DNA from: an uncultured Ruminococcus sp.
GTDB taxonomy: Bacteria > Bacillota > Clostridia > Oscillospirales > Acutalibacteraceae
Reading direction: 5' to 3'
Length of the DNA: 64,000 nucleotides
Assembly: GCA_900543095.1 (NCBI GenBank)
Contig: UQQD01000007.1
Span: forward strand, 8,836-72,835
In this document: positions 25,685 through 34,753 of the stretch, one piece after another
Numbering within the stretch: position 1 is the stretch's first letter
Layout: the number at the start of each line of letters is the position of its first letter
Notes under the pieces: model-generated
The model's database searches: none
What the model was told of the DNA's origin: nothing
The model's input: only the letters and a program-made list of their open reading frames with translations
Position numbers and translations under genes: made by a program

Positions 25685-26740
25685 ATGAATTGCATTGAAA
25701 TTATTGAAAAGCTTGAGAAAGCACACTCTGCAACAAAAGATGAGTTTGTGTTTCTGCTCAAAAACATAACGGACGGCGAACGTGAATTTTTGAGAAAAAA
25801 AGCGCAAAAAGCTTCTCTCGGCGTTTTTGGAAATAAGGTGTTTATCCGCGGCTTGATTGAGTTTTCAAGTATATGCAAAAACGACTGCTTATACTGCGGA
25901 CTTCGCAGGTCAAATCAAAACGCCGTGCGCTACCGTCTGACAAAACAGCAGATTATGGATTGCTGTAAAACAGGCTATGCTCTCGGTTTTCGCACCTTTG
26001 TGTTGCAGGGCGGCGAGGATAGTTGCTTTACCGACGAGATAATGACCGACATTGTCCGAACGATAAAAGCGGAGTATCCCGACTGCGCCGTTACGCTTTC
26101 TCTCGGCGAACGGGGCTATGACAGCTTTAAGCGGCTTTTTGACGCAGGCGCAGACCGCTATCTTTTGCGGCACGAAACCGCAGACGCCGAACATTATGCA
26201 AAGCTTCACCCAAGCGATATGTCGTTTCAAAACCGCAGACAGTCGCTCTTTTGGTTAAAGGAGATCGGCTATCAGACCGGCGCGGGATTTATGGTAGGTT
26301 CGCCCGGTCAAACCTATGAAACGCTTGCCGAGGACCTGATGTTTATAAAGGAGCTTAACCCCGAAATGTGCGGTATAGGTCCGTTTATTCCGCACAAAGA
26401 CACCGAATATCGCAGCTGTAAAAGCGGAAGCCTTGAACTGACGCTTACACTGCTGTCTATAATACGTCTGCTAAAGCCCGACATACTTCTTCCAGCCACG
26501 ACGGCTCTCGGAACTATTGACGGCAAAGGGCGTGAAATGGGCATACTCTACGGCGCAAACGTGGTTATGCCGAATCTTTCACCGACAGAACACCGTGCCG
26601 ACTACTCGCTTTATGACAACAAAATATGCACGGGCGATGAAGCGGCTGAATGTATAAAATGTTTATCAAACAGAATGAAATCAATCGGTTACCGAATTGT
26701 GACCGACAGAGGCGATTACCGCCCAAATGAAAGGAAGTAA
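25685..26740 (+). CDS. hydE: [FeFe]-hydrogenase H-cluster maturase HydE (radical SAM)
   Basis: The 351-residue radical SAM enzyme has the cluster motif Cys64-X3-Cys68-X2-Cys71 in 'CKNDCLYCG', the glycine-rich SAM site 'LQGGEDS' near residue 110, and a TIM-barrel core with 'RHETAD' near 160 and 'GAGFMVGSPGQT' near 200. HydE acts with HydG and HydF to assemble the diiron subcluster, working on the HydG product to build the bridging part. GGGCGGTGAAGT precedes the ATG. Next is hydG, 3 bases downstream, with no gap for a promoter. Confidence 0.95.
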   Translation: MNCIEIIEKLEKAHSATKDEFVFLLKNITDGEREFLRKKAQKASLGVFGNKVFIRGLIEFSSICKNDCLYCGLRRSNQNAVRYRLTKQQIMDCCKTGYALGFRTFVLQGGEDSCFTDEIMTDIVRTIKAEYPDCAVTLSLGERGYDSFKRLFDAGADRYLLRHETADAEHYAKLHPSDMSFQNRRQSLFWLKEIGYQTGAGFMVGSPGQTYETLAEDLMFIKELNPEMCGIGPFIPHKDTEYRSCKSGSLELTLTLLSIIRLLKPDILLPATTALGTIDGKGREMGILYGANVVMPNLSPTEHRADYSLYDNKICTGDEAAECIKCLSNRMKSIGYRIVTDRGDYRPNERK

Positions 26741-26743
26741 AAA

Positions 26744-28171
26744 ATGTACAAATACGATCCGAAATCTCTTGTTGCCGACGAGTTTATCAACGATGAGGAG
26801 ATAAAAGAAACTCTCAAATTTGCCGACGAAAACAAAGACAACCTTGAACTTATTGACAAAATAATAGAAAAGGCAAAGCTCAGAAAGGGCATTGACCACA
26901 GGGAAGCAAGCGTTTTGCTTGCCTGCGAAAATTCCGAAAAGCTAAACGAGATATATCATCTTGCTCAGCAGATTAAAAAGGACTTTTACGGCGACAGAAT
27001 CGTTATGTTTGCACCGCTCTATCTTTCAAATTACTGCGTAAACGGCTGTGTTTACTGTCCTTACCACGCAAAAAACAAGCATATTTGCCGCAAAAAGCTG
27101 ACTCAGGAAGAAGTTAAAAAGGAGGTTATTGCGCTTCAGGATATGGGACACAAACGTCTTGCTATCGAAGCTGGCGAGGATCCTGTAAACAATCCGATAG
27201 AATATATCCTTGACTGCATTAAAACTATTTACTCAATAAAGCACAAAAACGGTGCAATCCGCAGAGTGAATGTAAACATAGCCGCAACAACCGTTGAAAA
27301 CTATCGCAAGCTAAAGGACGCAGGCATCGGAACATACATACTTTTCCAGGAAACCTATAACAAGGAAAGTTATGAAAAACTCCATCCGACAGGTCCGAAG
27401 CACAACTACAACTACCATACAGAGGCTATGGACAGAGCTATGGAGGGCGGAATCGATGACGTAGGTCTCGGAGTTTTGTTCGGTCTTGAGCTTTACCGCT
27501 ACGAGCTTGCGGGACTTCTTATGCACGCAGAACATCTTGAAGCCGTTCACGGCGTAGGACCGCACACAATAAGTGTTCCGAGAATTAAAAAAGCAGATGA
27601 TATTGACCCCTCAACCTTTGACAACGGAATTGACGACGACACGTTTGCAAAAATTACTGCAATTATCCGCATAGCCGTGCCCTATACAGGTATGATAATT
27701 TCAACGAGAGAGGGACAAAAGGTGCGCGAGCAGGTTATTAAGCTCGGTATTTCGCAGATTAGCGGAGCTTCCTGCACAAGCGTAGGCGGCTACGACCATC
27801 CCGAAGCCGAGGACGAAAATTCGGCTCAGTTTGACGTTTCCGACACAAGAACACTTGACGAAGTTGTACGCTGGCTTATGAAGCTGGGCTACATTCCCTC
27901 GTTCTGTACAGCCTGTTACCGTGAGGGCAGAACAGGCGACAGGTTTATGTCGCTTTGCAAGAGCGGACAAATTCAGAATTGCTGTCACCCCAATGCTCTT
28001 ATGACGCTTAAAGAGTACCTTATGGACTATGCAAGTGAAGAAACACGCAAAATCGGCGACGCTCTGATTGAAAAAGAGCTTTTAAAGATTCCAAACGAAA
28101 AGGTAAGGCGAATTGCAACCGAGCATATCAATGATATTGCAAATAACAACAAGAGAGATTTCAGATTTTAA
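26744..28171 (+). CDS. hydG: [FeFe]-hydrogenase maturase HydG (tyrosine lyase, radical SAM)
   Basis: The 475-residue enzyme splits tyrosine to give the CO and cyanide ligands of the H-cluster. The N-terminal radical SAM motif is Cys98-X3-Cys102-X2-Cys105 ('CVNGCVYC'). The C-terminal auxiliary cluster region has 'CTACYREGRTGDRF' near residue 386 and further cysteines (Cys near 408 and 412), as needed for the HydG-specific second cluster. Length and motifs separate it from ThiH. AAAGGAAGT precedes the ATG. It lies between hydE and hydF in the same operon. Confidence 0.96.
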   Translation: MYKYDPKSLVADEFINDEEIKETLKFADENKDNLELIDKIIEKAKLRKGIDHREASVLLACENSEKLNEIYHLAQQIKKDFYGDRIVMFAPLYLSNYCVNGCVYCPYHAKNKHICRKKLTQEEVKKEVIALQDMGHKRLAIEAGEDPVNNPIEYILDCIKTIYSIKHKNGAIRRVNVNIAATTVENYRKLKDAGIGTYILFQETYNKESYEKLHPTGPKHNYNYHTEAMDRAMEGGIDDVGLGVLFGLELYRYELAGLLMHAEHLEAVHGVGPHTISVPRIKKADDIDPSTFDNGIDDDTFAKITAIIRIAVPYTGMIISTREGQKVREQVIKLGISQISGASCTSVGGYDHPEAEDENSAQFDVSDTRTLDEVVRWLMKLGYIPSFCTACYREGRTGDRFMSLCKSGQIQNCCHPNALMTLKEYLMDYASEETRKIGDALIEKELLKIPNEKVRRIATEHINDIANNNKRDFRF

Positions 28172-28226
28172 ATCAGGTAATCGGTAAATTAAAAGGACAG
28201 GGAAATAACTAAAAGGAGAATCAAAA

Positions 28227-29423
28227 ATGGGACTTAACGACACTCCGCAATCGGAAAGAATACACATCGGTTTTTTCGGCAGGCGCAATGCAGGCAAATC
28301 AAGTGTTGTAAACGCCGTTACAAATCAGCAGATTTCAGTTGTTTCCGAGGTTTTGGGAACTACAACTGACCCTGTCACAAAGGCAATGGAGCTTTTGCCG
28401 CTCGGACCTGTAGTGATAATCGACACACCGGGCTTTGACGACGAGGGAAGCCTCGGTGAAATGCGTGTAAAGCGCACAAAGCAGGTGCTTAACCGAGTTG
28501 ACGTGGCGGTGCTTGTTGTTGACGGCGAAAAGGGCAAAACCTCCGCCGATAACGAGCTTATTGCGATCTTTAAGGAAAAGAATATTCCATATACGGTTGC
28601 CTACAACAAGAGCGACCTTACGGGAGAAAGAGAATATTCCGACGGAATTGCAGTCAGCGCAATAAATGGCACAAACATAAATAAGCTGAAAGAAACCATC
28701 GGGCATCTTGTTAAAACCGAGGATATGACTCGCAAACTCTGCGGCGATCTGCTTGAAACAGGCGACGTTGCGGTTCTTGTTGTGCCGATAGATTCGGCAG
28801 CACCAAAGGGCAGGCTTATTCTTCCTCAGCAGCAGACTATCCGTGATGTGCTTGAAGCGGGAGCAATAGCGGTCACGGTGCGTGAAACCGAGCTTGAACT
28901 CACACTCCGAAAACTCGGAACAAAGCCTAAGATTGTCATAACGGACAGTCAGGCGTTTGCACAGGTTTCAAAAATCGTTCCCGCAGACATTCAGCTTACG
29001 TCATTTTCAATACTTATGGCAAGATACAAGGGATTTCTTGAAACAGCGGTTAAGGGCGCTGCGGCAATAGAAAATCTGAAAGACGGCGATCGAGTGCTTA
29101 TCTCCGAGGGCTGTACTCATCACCGCCAGTGCGAGGACATTGGCACGGTAAAGCTTCCGAAGTGGCTCAAAAAATACACCGGCAAGGAAATTTCAATAGA
29201 AACTTCCTCAGGCAAGGGATTTCCCGACGACCTTTCGCCGTTCAGCCTTATTATCCACTGCGGCGGCTGTATGCTCAATGAACGCGAAATGCAGTACAGA
29301 CGCAAGTTTGCCGAGGACAGCGGCGTGCCGTTTACAAATTACGGAACGGCTATCGCTTATATGAACGGCATACTAAAGCGCACTCTCGGCGTGTTTCCTC
29401 AGTTAGCCGAACTTGTTAAATAA
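28227..29423 (+). CDS. hydF: [FeFe]-hydrogenase maturation GTPase HydF
   Basis: The 398-residue scaffold protein is made of an N-terminal GTPase domain (P-loop Gly18 to Ser25 'GRRNAGKS', DTPG near 71, NKSD near 126), a dimerisation domain, and a C-terminal cluster-binding domain with 'CTHHRQCED' near residue 294 and 'IIHCGGCMLNEREM' near 350. HydF carries the diiron subcluster and delivers it to the hydrogenase. The structural gene hydA is not in the window. AAAAGGAGAA precedes the ATG. A strong terminator follows. Confidence 0.95.
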   Translation: MGLNDTPQSERIHIGFFGRRNAGKSSVVNAVTNQQISVVSEVLGTTTDPVTKAMELLPLGPVVIIDTPGFDDEGSLGEMRVKRTKQVLNRVDVAVLVVDGEKGKTSADNELIAIFKEKNIPYTVAYNKSDLTGEREYSDGIAVSAINGTNINKLKETIGHLVKTEDMTRKLCGDLLETGDVAVLVVPIDSAAPKGRLILPQQQTIRDVLEAGAIAVTVRETELELTLRKLGTKPKIVITDSQAFAQVSKIVPADIQLTSFSILMARYKGFLETAVKGAAAIENLKDGDRVLISEGCTHHRQCEDIGTVKLPKWLKKYTGKEISIETSSGKGFPDDLSPFSLIIHCGGCMLNEREMQYRRKFAEDSGVPFTNYGTAIAYMNGILKRTLGVFPQLAELVK

Positions 29424-29430
29424 ACAAATA

Positions 29431-29474
29431 AACGCTTTAAATCGGAGCAATTCTCTGATTTAAAGCGTTATTTA
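29431..29474 (+). terminator. Terminator after hydF
   Basis: AACGCTTTAAATC (29431-29443) and GATTTAAAGCGTT (29457-29469) pair perfectly over 13 bases, followed by ATTTATG. Confidence 0.7.
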
Positions 29475-29552
29475 TGATGAACAAATCCTTGCAACCTGCG
29501 TGATATTGTGGTATGATTTATTTTGTATATCAAAGATAAAGAAGGTTTTAGT

Positions 29553-30371
29553 ATGTCATCCCGAAACGCAATCGGTGTTTTTGACTCAGGGCTTGGGGGA
29601 TTGAGCGCCGTAAAGGAGTTTTCGCACGTTCTGCCAAACGAAAAGATTATCTACTTCGGCGATACAGGCAGGGTGCCCTACGGCAACCGAAGCCGAGAAA
29701 CCATAAAAAAATACGCATTTCAGGACGCAGAATTTTTACTTAAAAATAATGTCAAAATGATAGTTGCCGCCTGCGGTACGGTAAGCTCCGTCGCAGGAAA
29801 AGAGCTTGAAGAAAAGCTCCCCGTGCCGTATACGGGCGTTGTAAATCCGACGGCTTTTGCCGCCGCCGAAAAAACCAAAAACGGCAAAATCGGAATTATC
29901 GGAACTGCCGCTACAATCAACAGCCACAGCTACAAGCTCAGACTTCAAAAGTTAAATCCCGATTTTGAAGTGTTTGAACAGGCTTGTCCGCTGTTTGTAC
30001 CCCTTGTTGAAAACGGATTTATCGACAGGAACGATAAGATAACCCGGCTTGTTATAGAGCGTTATCTGACGCAGCTCAAGCAAAACGGAATTGATACGCT
30101 TATCTTGGGCTGTACGCATTATCCGCTGCTCAGAGGCGCAGTTTCCGACTTTATGGGCGAGGGCGTTACACTTGTGGATTCGGGCTATGAAACAGCCGTT
30201 TATGCCGCAAAGGTGCTCAAAGAGCAAAACCTGCTCAACAGCGACCAAACGGTCAAGAACACCGAGTTTTATGTCAGCGACACTCCGGACGGCTTTGAAA
30301 GCGTTGCAGGGTTGTTTTTGGGACGTGATATGGAACATACGGTGAACCAGATTGACATTGAACAGTATTGA
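29553..30371 (+). CDS. murI: Glutamate racemase
   Basis: The ATG at 29553 (272 residues) is preferred because GAAGG lies 8 bases upstream; an earlier in-frame ATG at 29523 has no ribosome site. The enzyme interconverts L- and D-glutamate for peptidoglycan. Family motifs are visible: 'GVFDSGLGGLSAV' at the start, 'ACGTVSSVAG' near residue 70 with the first catalytic Cys, and 'LILGCTHYPLL' near 183 with the second catalytic Cys and His. It is followed after 7 bases by the DUF1934 gene and argS, forming one unit. Confidence 0.94.
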   Translation: MSSRNAIGVFDSGLGGLSAVKEFSHVLPNEKIIYFGDTGRVPYGNRSRETIKKYAFQDAEFLLKNNVKMIVAACGTVSSVAGKELEEKLPVPYTGVVNPTAFAAAEKTKNGKIGIIGTAATINSHSYKLRLQKLNPDFEVFEQACPLFVPLVENGFIDRNDKITRLVIERYLTQLKQNGIDTLILGCTHYPLLRGAVSDFMGEGVTLVDSGYETAVYAAKVLKEQNLLNSDQTVKNTEFYVSDTPDGFESVAGLFLGRDMEHTVNQIDIEQY

Positions 30372-30378
30372 GGAAGCT

Positions 30379-30825
30379 ATGGCACAAAAGGATAAGGAAA
30401 AATATATGATTTCCATTGTCGGCGAGCAAACCCTTGACGGAGAAACCGACCGCATAGAGGTGCTGACCGCAGGAAATTATCTTGTAAAAAAAGACCACTT
30501 TTATATCGGATACAAAGAATATGACGATGAAGATCCGAGCATTGTTTTTAACAATCTTATTAAGGTCGAAAAGGACAAGGTCACGATAAACCGCAAAGGA
30601 CCTATGGGCTCACAGCTTTTGCTTGAAAGGGACAGGCGTCACCAGTGCATTTATCAGACGGTGGCAGGAGACCTGACTATCGGAGTGTTTACAAAAACAC
30701 TCAAAAGCACACTGGGCAAAAACGGCGGAACGCTTGAAGTCAGCTATACGCTTGACTTTAACACGGATTTGGTGAGCGAAAACCGATTTACAATAAAGGT
30801 AGAAGAAAAACAAGTCACAGAATGA
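30379..30825 (+). CDS. DUF1934 family beta-barrel protein
   Basis: The 148-residue protein has many alternating beta strands and no signal or membrane span. The central 'HQCIYQTVAGDLTIGVFT' and the ending 'GGTLEVSYTLDFNTDLVSENRF' (in pieces, 'LEVSYTLDFN') are characteristic of the DUF1934/YwiB-like family, a lipocalin-like small barrel, often encoded directly before argS in Firmicutes. The role is unknown. GAGGAAGCT precedes the ATG, and the next gene begins 9 bases after its stop. Confidence 0.75.
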   Translation: MAQKDKEKYMISIVGEQTLDGETDRIEVLTAGNYLVKKDHFYIGYKEYDDEDPSIVFNNLIKVEKDKVTINRKGPMGSQLLLERDRRHQCIYQTVAGDLTIGVFTKTLKSTLGKNGGTLEVSYTLDFNTDLVSENRFTIKVEEKQVTE

Positions 30826-30834
30826 GGAGATAAT

Positions 30835-32571
30835 ATGGATATGTATGCAAAGGCTGTAAAAGCCCTGAGAGCCGCAATTACAGAAGCAATTAACAAGGCT
30901 GTTCAAAGCGGAGAGCTTCCGCAGGCAGAAATACCTGATTTTATCATAGAAACACCTGCCGACACAACCCACGGCGACTTTGCCACAAACGCCGCAATGG
31001 CGGGAGCAAAGGCTTTCAGAATGCCTCCGTTTAAAATTGCTCAGGCAATTACCAAAAACCTTGACCTGACAGGCACGATGTGCAGACATTTTGAAACGGC
31101 AGGTCCGGGATTTATTAACTTTTTCCTCGGAACGGATTTTTATTCGGGCGTAGTAGAAGAAATACTTGACAATCCTGAAAATTACGGAAGCTCCGACTTC
31201 GGCAAAGGCGAAAACGTAATGGTGGAATTTGTTTCGGCAAATCCCACAGGCCCGATGCATATGGGCAACGCAAGGGGCGGCGCACTCGGCGACTGTCTTG
31301 CCGCCGTACTTGATAAGGCAGGCTATAACGCATACAGAGAGTTTTATGTTAATGACGCAGGCAATCAGATTGAAAAATTCGGCTGTTCGCTTGAAGCACG
31401 CTATTTACAGATTTTTAAGGGCGATGAAATAGAGTTCCCCGAGGACGGCTATCAGGGTGCAGACATAACCGATCTTGCAAATGAATATAAGGACCTCTAC
31501 GGTGATAAATTGCTTGACCTTTCAAGCGAAGAACGCAAAAATGAGCTTGTCGGCTACGCTTTGCCAAAGAACATCAAGAAGATGCAGGAGGATATGGCGG
31601 CATACAAAATAACCTATGACAAGTGGTTTTTTGAAAGCGAGCTTCATAAAAGCGGAGCGGTAAAAGAGGTTATCGACATTTTGACCTCAAAGGGACTTAC
31701 CTATGAAAAAGAGGGCGCTGTCTGGTATAAAAACAAAGAAGTGCTCACCCAAAAATTGCTTAAAGAGGGCAAAACTCAGAAATATATTGACAATCTTGAG
31801 TTAAAGGACGATGTGCTTATCCGTCAAAACGGCAATCCAACGTATTTTGCCGCAGACATTGCATATCACAAAAATAAATTTGACAGAGGCTTTACCACTC
31901 TTATTGACATTTGGGGCGCAGACCACCACGGTCACGTTATGCGTATGAAAGGCGCAATGGACGCTATCGGCTACGACGGAAGCAAGCTTAATGTTGTGCT
32001 TATGCAGCTTGTAAAGCTGGTTAAAGGCGGCGAGCTTGTAAGAATGAGCAAACGTACGGGCAAAGCTATTCAGCTTAGAGATTTGCTTGAAGAAGTGCCT
32101 GTTGACAGCGCAAGATTTTTGTTCAACACAAGAGAAGCGAACACCCAGATGGACTTTGACCTTGACCTTGCCGTAACTCAGGACAATCAAAATCCCGTGT
32201 ACTACGTTCAGTATGCCCACGCAAGGATATGCAGTATATTTAAGGCGCTTGCAAAGGACGGAATAACTCCTCGCAAATGCACGCACGACGAGCTTGCGCT
32301 TTTGACTGCTCCGGAAGAAAAGGAGCTTATTTCACATCTTGCCCTGTATTCGGGCGAAATCATAAGCGCCGCAAAAGATTACGACCCGACCAAAATCACA
32401 CGCTATGTCACCAAAACGGCGACTCTGTTCCATAAATTCTACAATGCCTGCCGTGTTAAGGGCGAAGACGAAAGACTGATGCAGGCAAGACTTGCACTTT
32501 GCGACTGCACAAGAGCGGTAATCAAAAACGTGCTGACAATGTTCAACATTTCCTGCCCTGACAGTATGTGA
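30835..32571 (+). CDS. argS: Arginine--tRNA ligase
   Basis: The 578-residue class I synthetase has an N-terminal additional domain (about 1-95), the HIGH-type motif 'ANPTGPMHMGNARGG' near residue 137, 'GADHHGHVMRM' near 362, and the 'MSKRTG' motif near 403 in place of a canonical KMSKS. A C-terminal DALR anticodon domain covers about 455-578. GAGGAGATAAT precedes the ATG. It charges tRNA-Arg. Confidence 0.96.
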   Translation: MDMYAKAVKALRAAITEAINKAVQSGELPQAEIPDFIIETPADTTHGDFATNAAMAGAKAFRMPPFKIAQAITKNLDLTGTMCRHFETAGPGFINFFLGTDFYSGVVEEILDNPENYGSSDFGKGENVMVEFVSANPTGPMHMGNARGGALGDCLAAVLDKAGYNAYREFYVNDAGNQIEKFGCSLEARYLQIFKGDEIEFPEDGYQGADITDLANEYKDLYGDKLLDLSSEERKNELVGYALPKNIKKMQEDMAAYKITYDKWFFESELHKSGAVKEVIDILTSKGLTYEKEGAVWYKNKEVLTQKLLKEGKTQKYIDNLELKDDVLIRQNGNPTYFAADIAYHKNKFDRGFTTLIDIWGADHHGHVMRMKGAMDAIGYDGSKLNVVLMQLVKLVKGGELVRMSKRTGKAIQLRDLLEEVPVDSARFLFNTREANTQMDFDLDLAVTQDNQNPVYYVQYAHARICSIFKALAKDGITPRKCTHDELALLTAPEEKELISHLALYSGEIISAAKDYDPTKITRYVTKTATLFHKFYNACRVKGEDERLMQARLALCDCTRAVIKNVLTMFNISCPDSM

Positions 32572-32631
32572 TTTTAAATTGAATTTTTTATTTGGCAATC
32601 GGTATAAAACATTATAATTTGCAAAAAATAT

Positions 32632-32661
32632 AACCACCTCAATGAAAAGGTGGTTATTTTT
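32632..32661 (+). promoter_or_regulatory. Hairpin that sequesters the ribosome site of the 87-residue gene
   Basis: AACCACCT (32632-32639) pairs with AGGTGGTT (32648-32655) and is followed by ATTTTT, then ATG at 32662. The hairpin looks like a terminator of argS, yet its right arm AAGGTGG is also the only plausible ribosome site of the next gene. Both functions are possible. Confidence 0.5.
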
Positions 32662-32925
32662 ATGGAAAAACATTCAGAAAAGCAGGGAAAGCAGGACAAG
32701 CAGTTTCCGATAGAACTTCCGTCACGCCAAAACAGTGCCGAAAGCTCACCGATTGTTGACGATGTTCTTGACAACGAGATCTTCCCCCTGAGGGTTGACG
32801 GTACAAACGGTATCCGCAGTCAGAGCGGCGTTCACGTCAGTACCTATGACGACGCTACCGAAGTTCCGGCTATTGACGCAGTTGCCGATACCGAAAACGT
32901 TTCTTCAACCGAGCTTTTTAAGTAA
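32662..32925 (+). CDS. Small hypothetical protein, acidic and probably disordered
   Basis: The 87-residue protein has no signal, membrane span or recognisable domain. It is rich in Asp, Glu, Ser and Val, with a Lys/Gln-rich start (MEKHSEKQGKQDKQF). I do not recognise it. The frame is confirmed only by a normal codon pattern, by AAGGTGG 6 bases before the ATG, and by a terminator right after it. It might be a clade-specific small protein. The alternative is a chance frame, which I think less likely. Confidence 0.5.
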   Translation: MEKHSEKQGKQDKQFPIELPSRQNSAESSPIVDDVLDNEIFPLRVDGTNGIRSQSGVHVSTYDDATEVPAIDAVADTENVSSTELFK

Positions 32926-32940
32926 AGTAAGACAAATTTA

Positions 32941-32988
32941 AAGCCACCCTTTGAGAACGATATCATCAAAGGGTGGTCTTAGTTTTTA
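32941..32988. terminator. Bidirectional terminator between the small gene and accA
   Basis: GCCACCCTTTGA (32943-32954) and TCAAAGGGTGGTC (32966-32978) form a long stem. TTAGTTTTTATA follows on the plus strand and AAATT on the other side supplies a weaker tract for the minus strand. Confidence 0.7.
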
Positions 32989-33002
32989 TAGGAAGCTGAA
33001 TA

Positions 33003-33791
33003 TTAATTGCTGTCATTTGTTCCCATTTTGCGGAAACGGTTATAGCGTTTTTCGGTAAGCTCATTGTCGGTGAGTGAAAGATTCTTTTCAAACGTCCTTG
33101 CAATAAGCCGTTTCAAGCTTTCAAACATAGCCTGTTCGTCGGCATTCGGCTGACGTATGATACGTTCGATCACTCCGAGGTTAAAAAGATCTTGAGCGGT
33201 CATTTTTAACGCTTCGGCTGCATTCGGTGCTTTTGAACTGTCTTTCCAAAGAATAGAAGCACAGCCCTCAGGCGAAATTACCGAATAAACCGAGTTTTCA
33301 AGCATCCATACTTCGTCAGCAACGGCAAGTGCAAGTGCTCCGCCGCTTCCGCCCTCGCCGATGATAATGCTTAGAACGGGGGCTTTGAGCGTCATAAGCT
33401 CCATTATATTTTCGGCGATAGCCTGTCCCTGACCTCGCTCTTCAGCGCCGATACCGGGATATGCTCCGCTTGTATCAACAAGGCAAAGCACGGGACGTCT
33501 GAACTTTTCAGCCTGCTTCATAAGTCTGAGCGCCTTACGGTAGCCTTCCGGGTGAGCCTGACCGAAGTTACGCTCCATACGTTCCTTTGTGTTGCGTCCC
33601 TTTTCAAGCCCGATTACGGTAATCGGTGTGTCGTACAGCATTGCAAGACCTGCAATGACCGCTTTGTCGTCCGAAAATCTGCGGTCACCGTGCAGCTCAA
33701 AAAAGCTGTCGCCAAACATATGCGTAATATAATCAACGGCAGTCAGCTTTTTGCTGTCTCTTGCCGCCATAACCTTTTCATACGCCGTCAT
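33003..33791 (-). CDS. accA: Acetyl-CoA carboxylase carboxyltransferase subunit alpha
   Basis: The 262-residue subunit is shorter than the E. coli protein (about 319) because the N-terminal extension is missing, as in many clostridia. The crotonase-type core is complete: 'GDRRFSDDKAVIAGLA' near residue 35, 'SGAYPGIGAEERGQGQAIA' near 110 and 'IIGEGGSGGALALAVAD' near 139. With AccD it transfers carboxyl from biotin to acetyl-CoA. It overlaps accD by 4 bases and is the last gene of the fatty acid operon. Confidence 0.94.
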   Translation of the reverse strand: MTAYEKVMAARDSKKLTAVDYITHMFGDSFFELHGDRRFSDDKAVIAGLAMLYDTPITVIGLEKGRNTKERMERNFGQAHPEGYRKALRLMKQAEKFRRPVLCLVDTSGAYPGIGAEERGQGQAIAENIMELMTLKAPVLSIIIGEGGSGGALALAVADEVWMLENSVYSVISPEGCASILWKDSSKAPNAAEALKMTAQDLFNLGVIERIIRQPNADEQAMFESLKRLIARTFEKNLSLTDNELTEKRYNRFRKMGTNDSN

Positions 33792-34651
33792 TGCTGCGCC
33801 TCCCCGTATCCGTGCATTTTAAGCAGTTTTGATATTGTGGATTTAAGTCCCGATCGGCTGACAACGGCATCAATAAAGCCTTTTTGCAAAACAAATTCCG
33901 AGGTCTGAAAATCCTTTGGAAGCTTTTGGCGCATTGTCTGTTCAATAACCCTCGGACCTGCGAATGCAACCAAAGCGTCAGGCTCGGCAAGGATAATATC
34001 GCCCTCCATTGCAAATGAAGCCGTAACACCGCCCGTTGTGGGATCGGTTAAAACGGTGATATACAAAAGTCCTGCGTCGCTGTGCCTTTTTACCGCACCC
34101 GAGGTTTTTGCCATTTGCATAAGCGACAAAATGCCCTCCTGCATTCTTGCGCCGCCCGAAAGGGTGCAGACTACTATCGGAAGCGAATTCTTTGTTGCAT
34201 ACTCAAACGCACGGGTGATTTTTTCACCCGTAACGGTACCCATACTGCCAATCATAAAGTCGGCGTCCATTGCACAGAGCACGGTCTTTATGCCGTTCAT
34301 AGTACATACGCCGCACATAACAGACTCTTTTGAGCCGCTTTTTCTTGCCTTTTCAAGCTTTTTGTCGTAGCCCGGAAAATCAAGAATATTGTGCGACTGC
34401 ATATCGCTGTCGTATTCGACAAAGCTGTTTTCATCGGCAAGAATTTCTATTCTCTGCTTTGCGTTAATCCTGAAATGGTGATTGCACATAGTGCAGACGT
34501 GCAGATTCTCCTCCATATCTGTGGTGAGAAGCATCGTGTTGCATTTTGGGCATTTTATCCACATTTCGTCCGGAACAAACGGCACATTCTGCTGTTCATT
34601 GGGTTGTGATTCAAGCTCGTTTTTCGGTTTTACAAAAGAAAAGAAATCCAT
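33788..34651 (-). CDS. accD: Acetyl-CoA carboxylase carboxyltransferase subunit beta
   Basis: The 287-residue subunit has an N-terminal zinc ribbon (CPKC near 34-37 and CTMC near 53-56) and a crotonase-type core with 'LSGGARMQEGILSLMQMAKT' (starting near residue 148) and 'TTGGVTASFAMEGDIILAEP' near 192. It forms the carboxyltransferase with AccA. A 93-base gap with a repeat element separates it from accC upstream, while accA follows with overlap. Its start codon has AAGGAAG upstream. Confidence 0.95.
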   Translation of the reverse strand: MDFFSFVKPKNELESQPNEQQNVPFVPDEMWIKCPKCNTMLLTTDMEENLHVCTMCNHHFRINAKQRIEILADENSFVEYDSDMQSHNILDFPGYDKKLEKARKSGSKESVMCGVCTMNGIKTVLCAMDADFMIGSMGTVTGEKITRAFEYATKNSLPIVVCTLSGGARMQEGILSLMQMAKTSGAVKRHSDAGLLYITVLTDPTTGGVTASFAMEGDIILAEPDALVAFAGPRVIEQTMRQKLPKDFQTSEFVLQKGFIDAVVSRSGLKSTISKLLKMHGYGEAQQ

Positions 34652-34680
34652 ATGCAGTCTTCCTTGATGTATATTATCTT

Positions 34681-34753
34681 AGTGCCACTGCCTCTTAGGC
34701 GGCAGGTGTCATTTCAGAATTTCAGTGAGGATTATAATCTCCCGTTAAATCTT
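34681..34753 (+). repeat. Dispersed intergenic repeat, related module between accC and accD
   Basis: TTCAGTGAGG followed by ATTATAATCTCCCG and TTAAATCTT (34721-34753) parallels TTCAGTGGGAG, ATTATAGCTCCCG and CTTAAATTTT at 47598-47631 in the trkA leader. Adjacent CTGCC/GGCAG at 34688-34704 forms a hairpin. The copy reaches into the accC stop codon (34745-34747). Its orientation is opposite to the surrounding genes. Confidence 0.5.

Noticed and set aside
29431..29474. Further copy of the dispersed repeat (AAATCGGAGCAA)
   Set aside because: The similarity stops after 12 bases and the sequence is fully explained as the hydF terminator.
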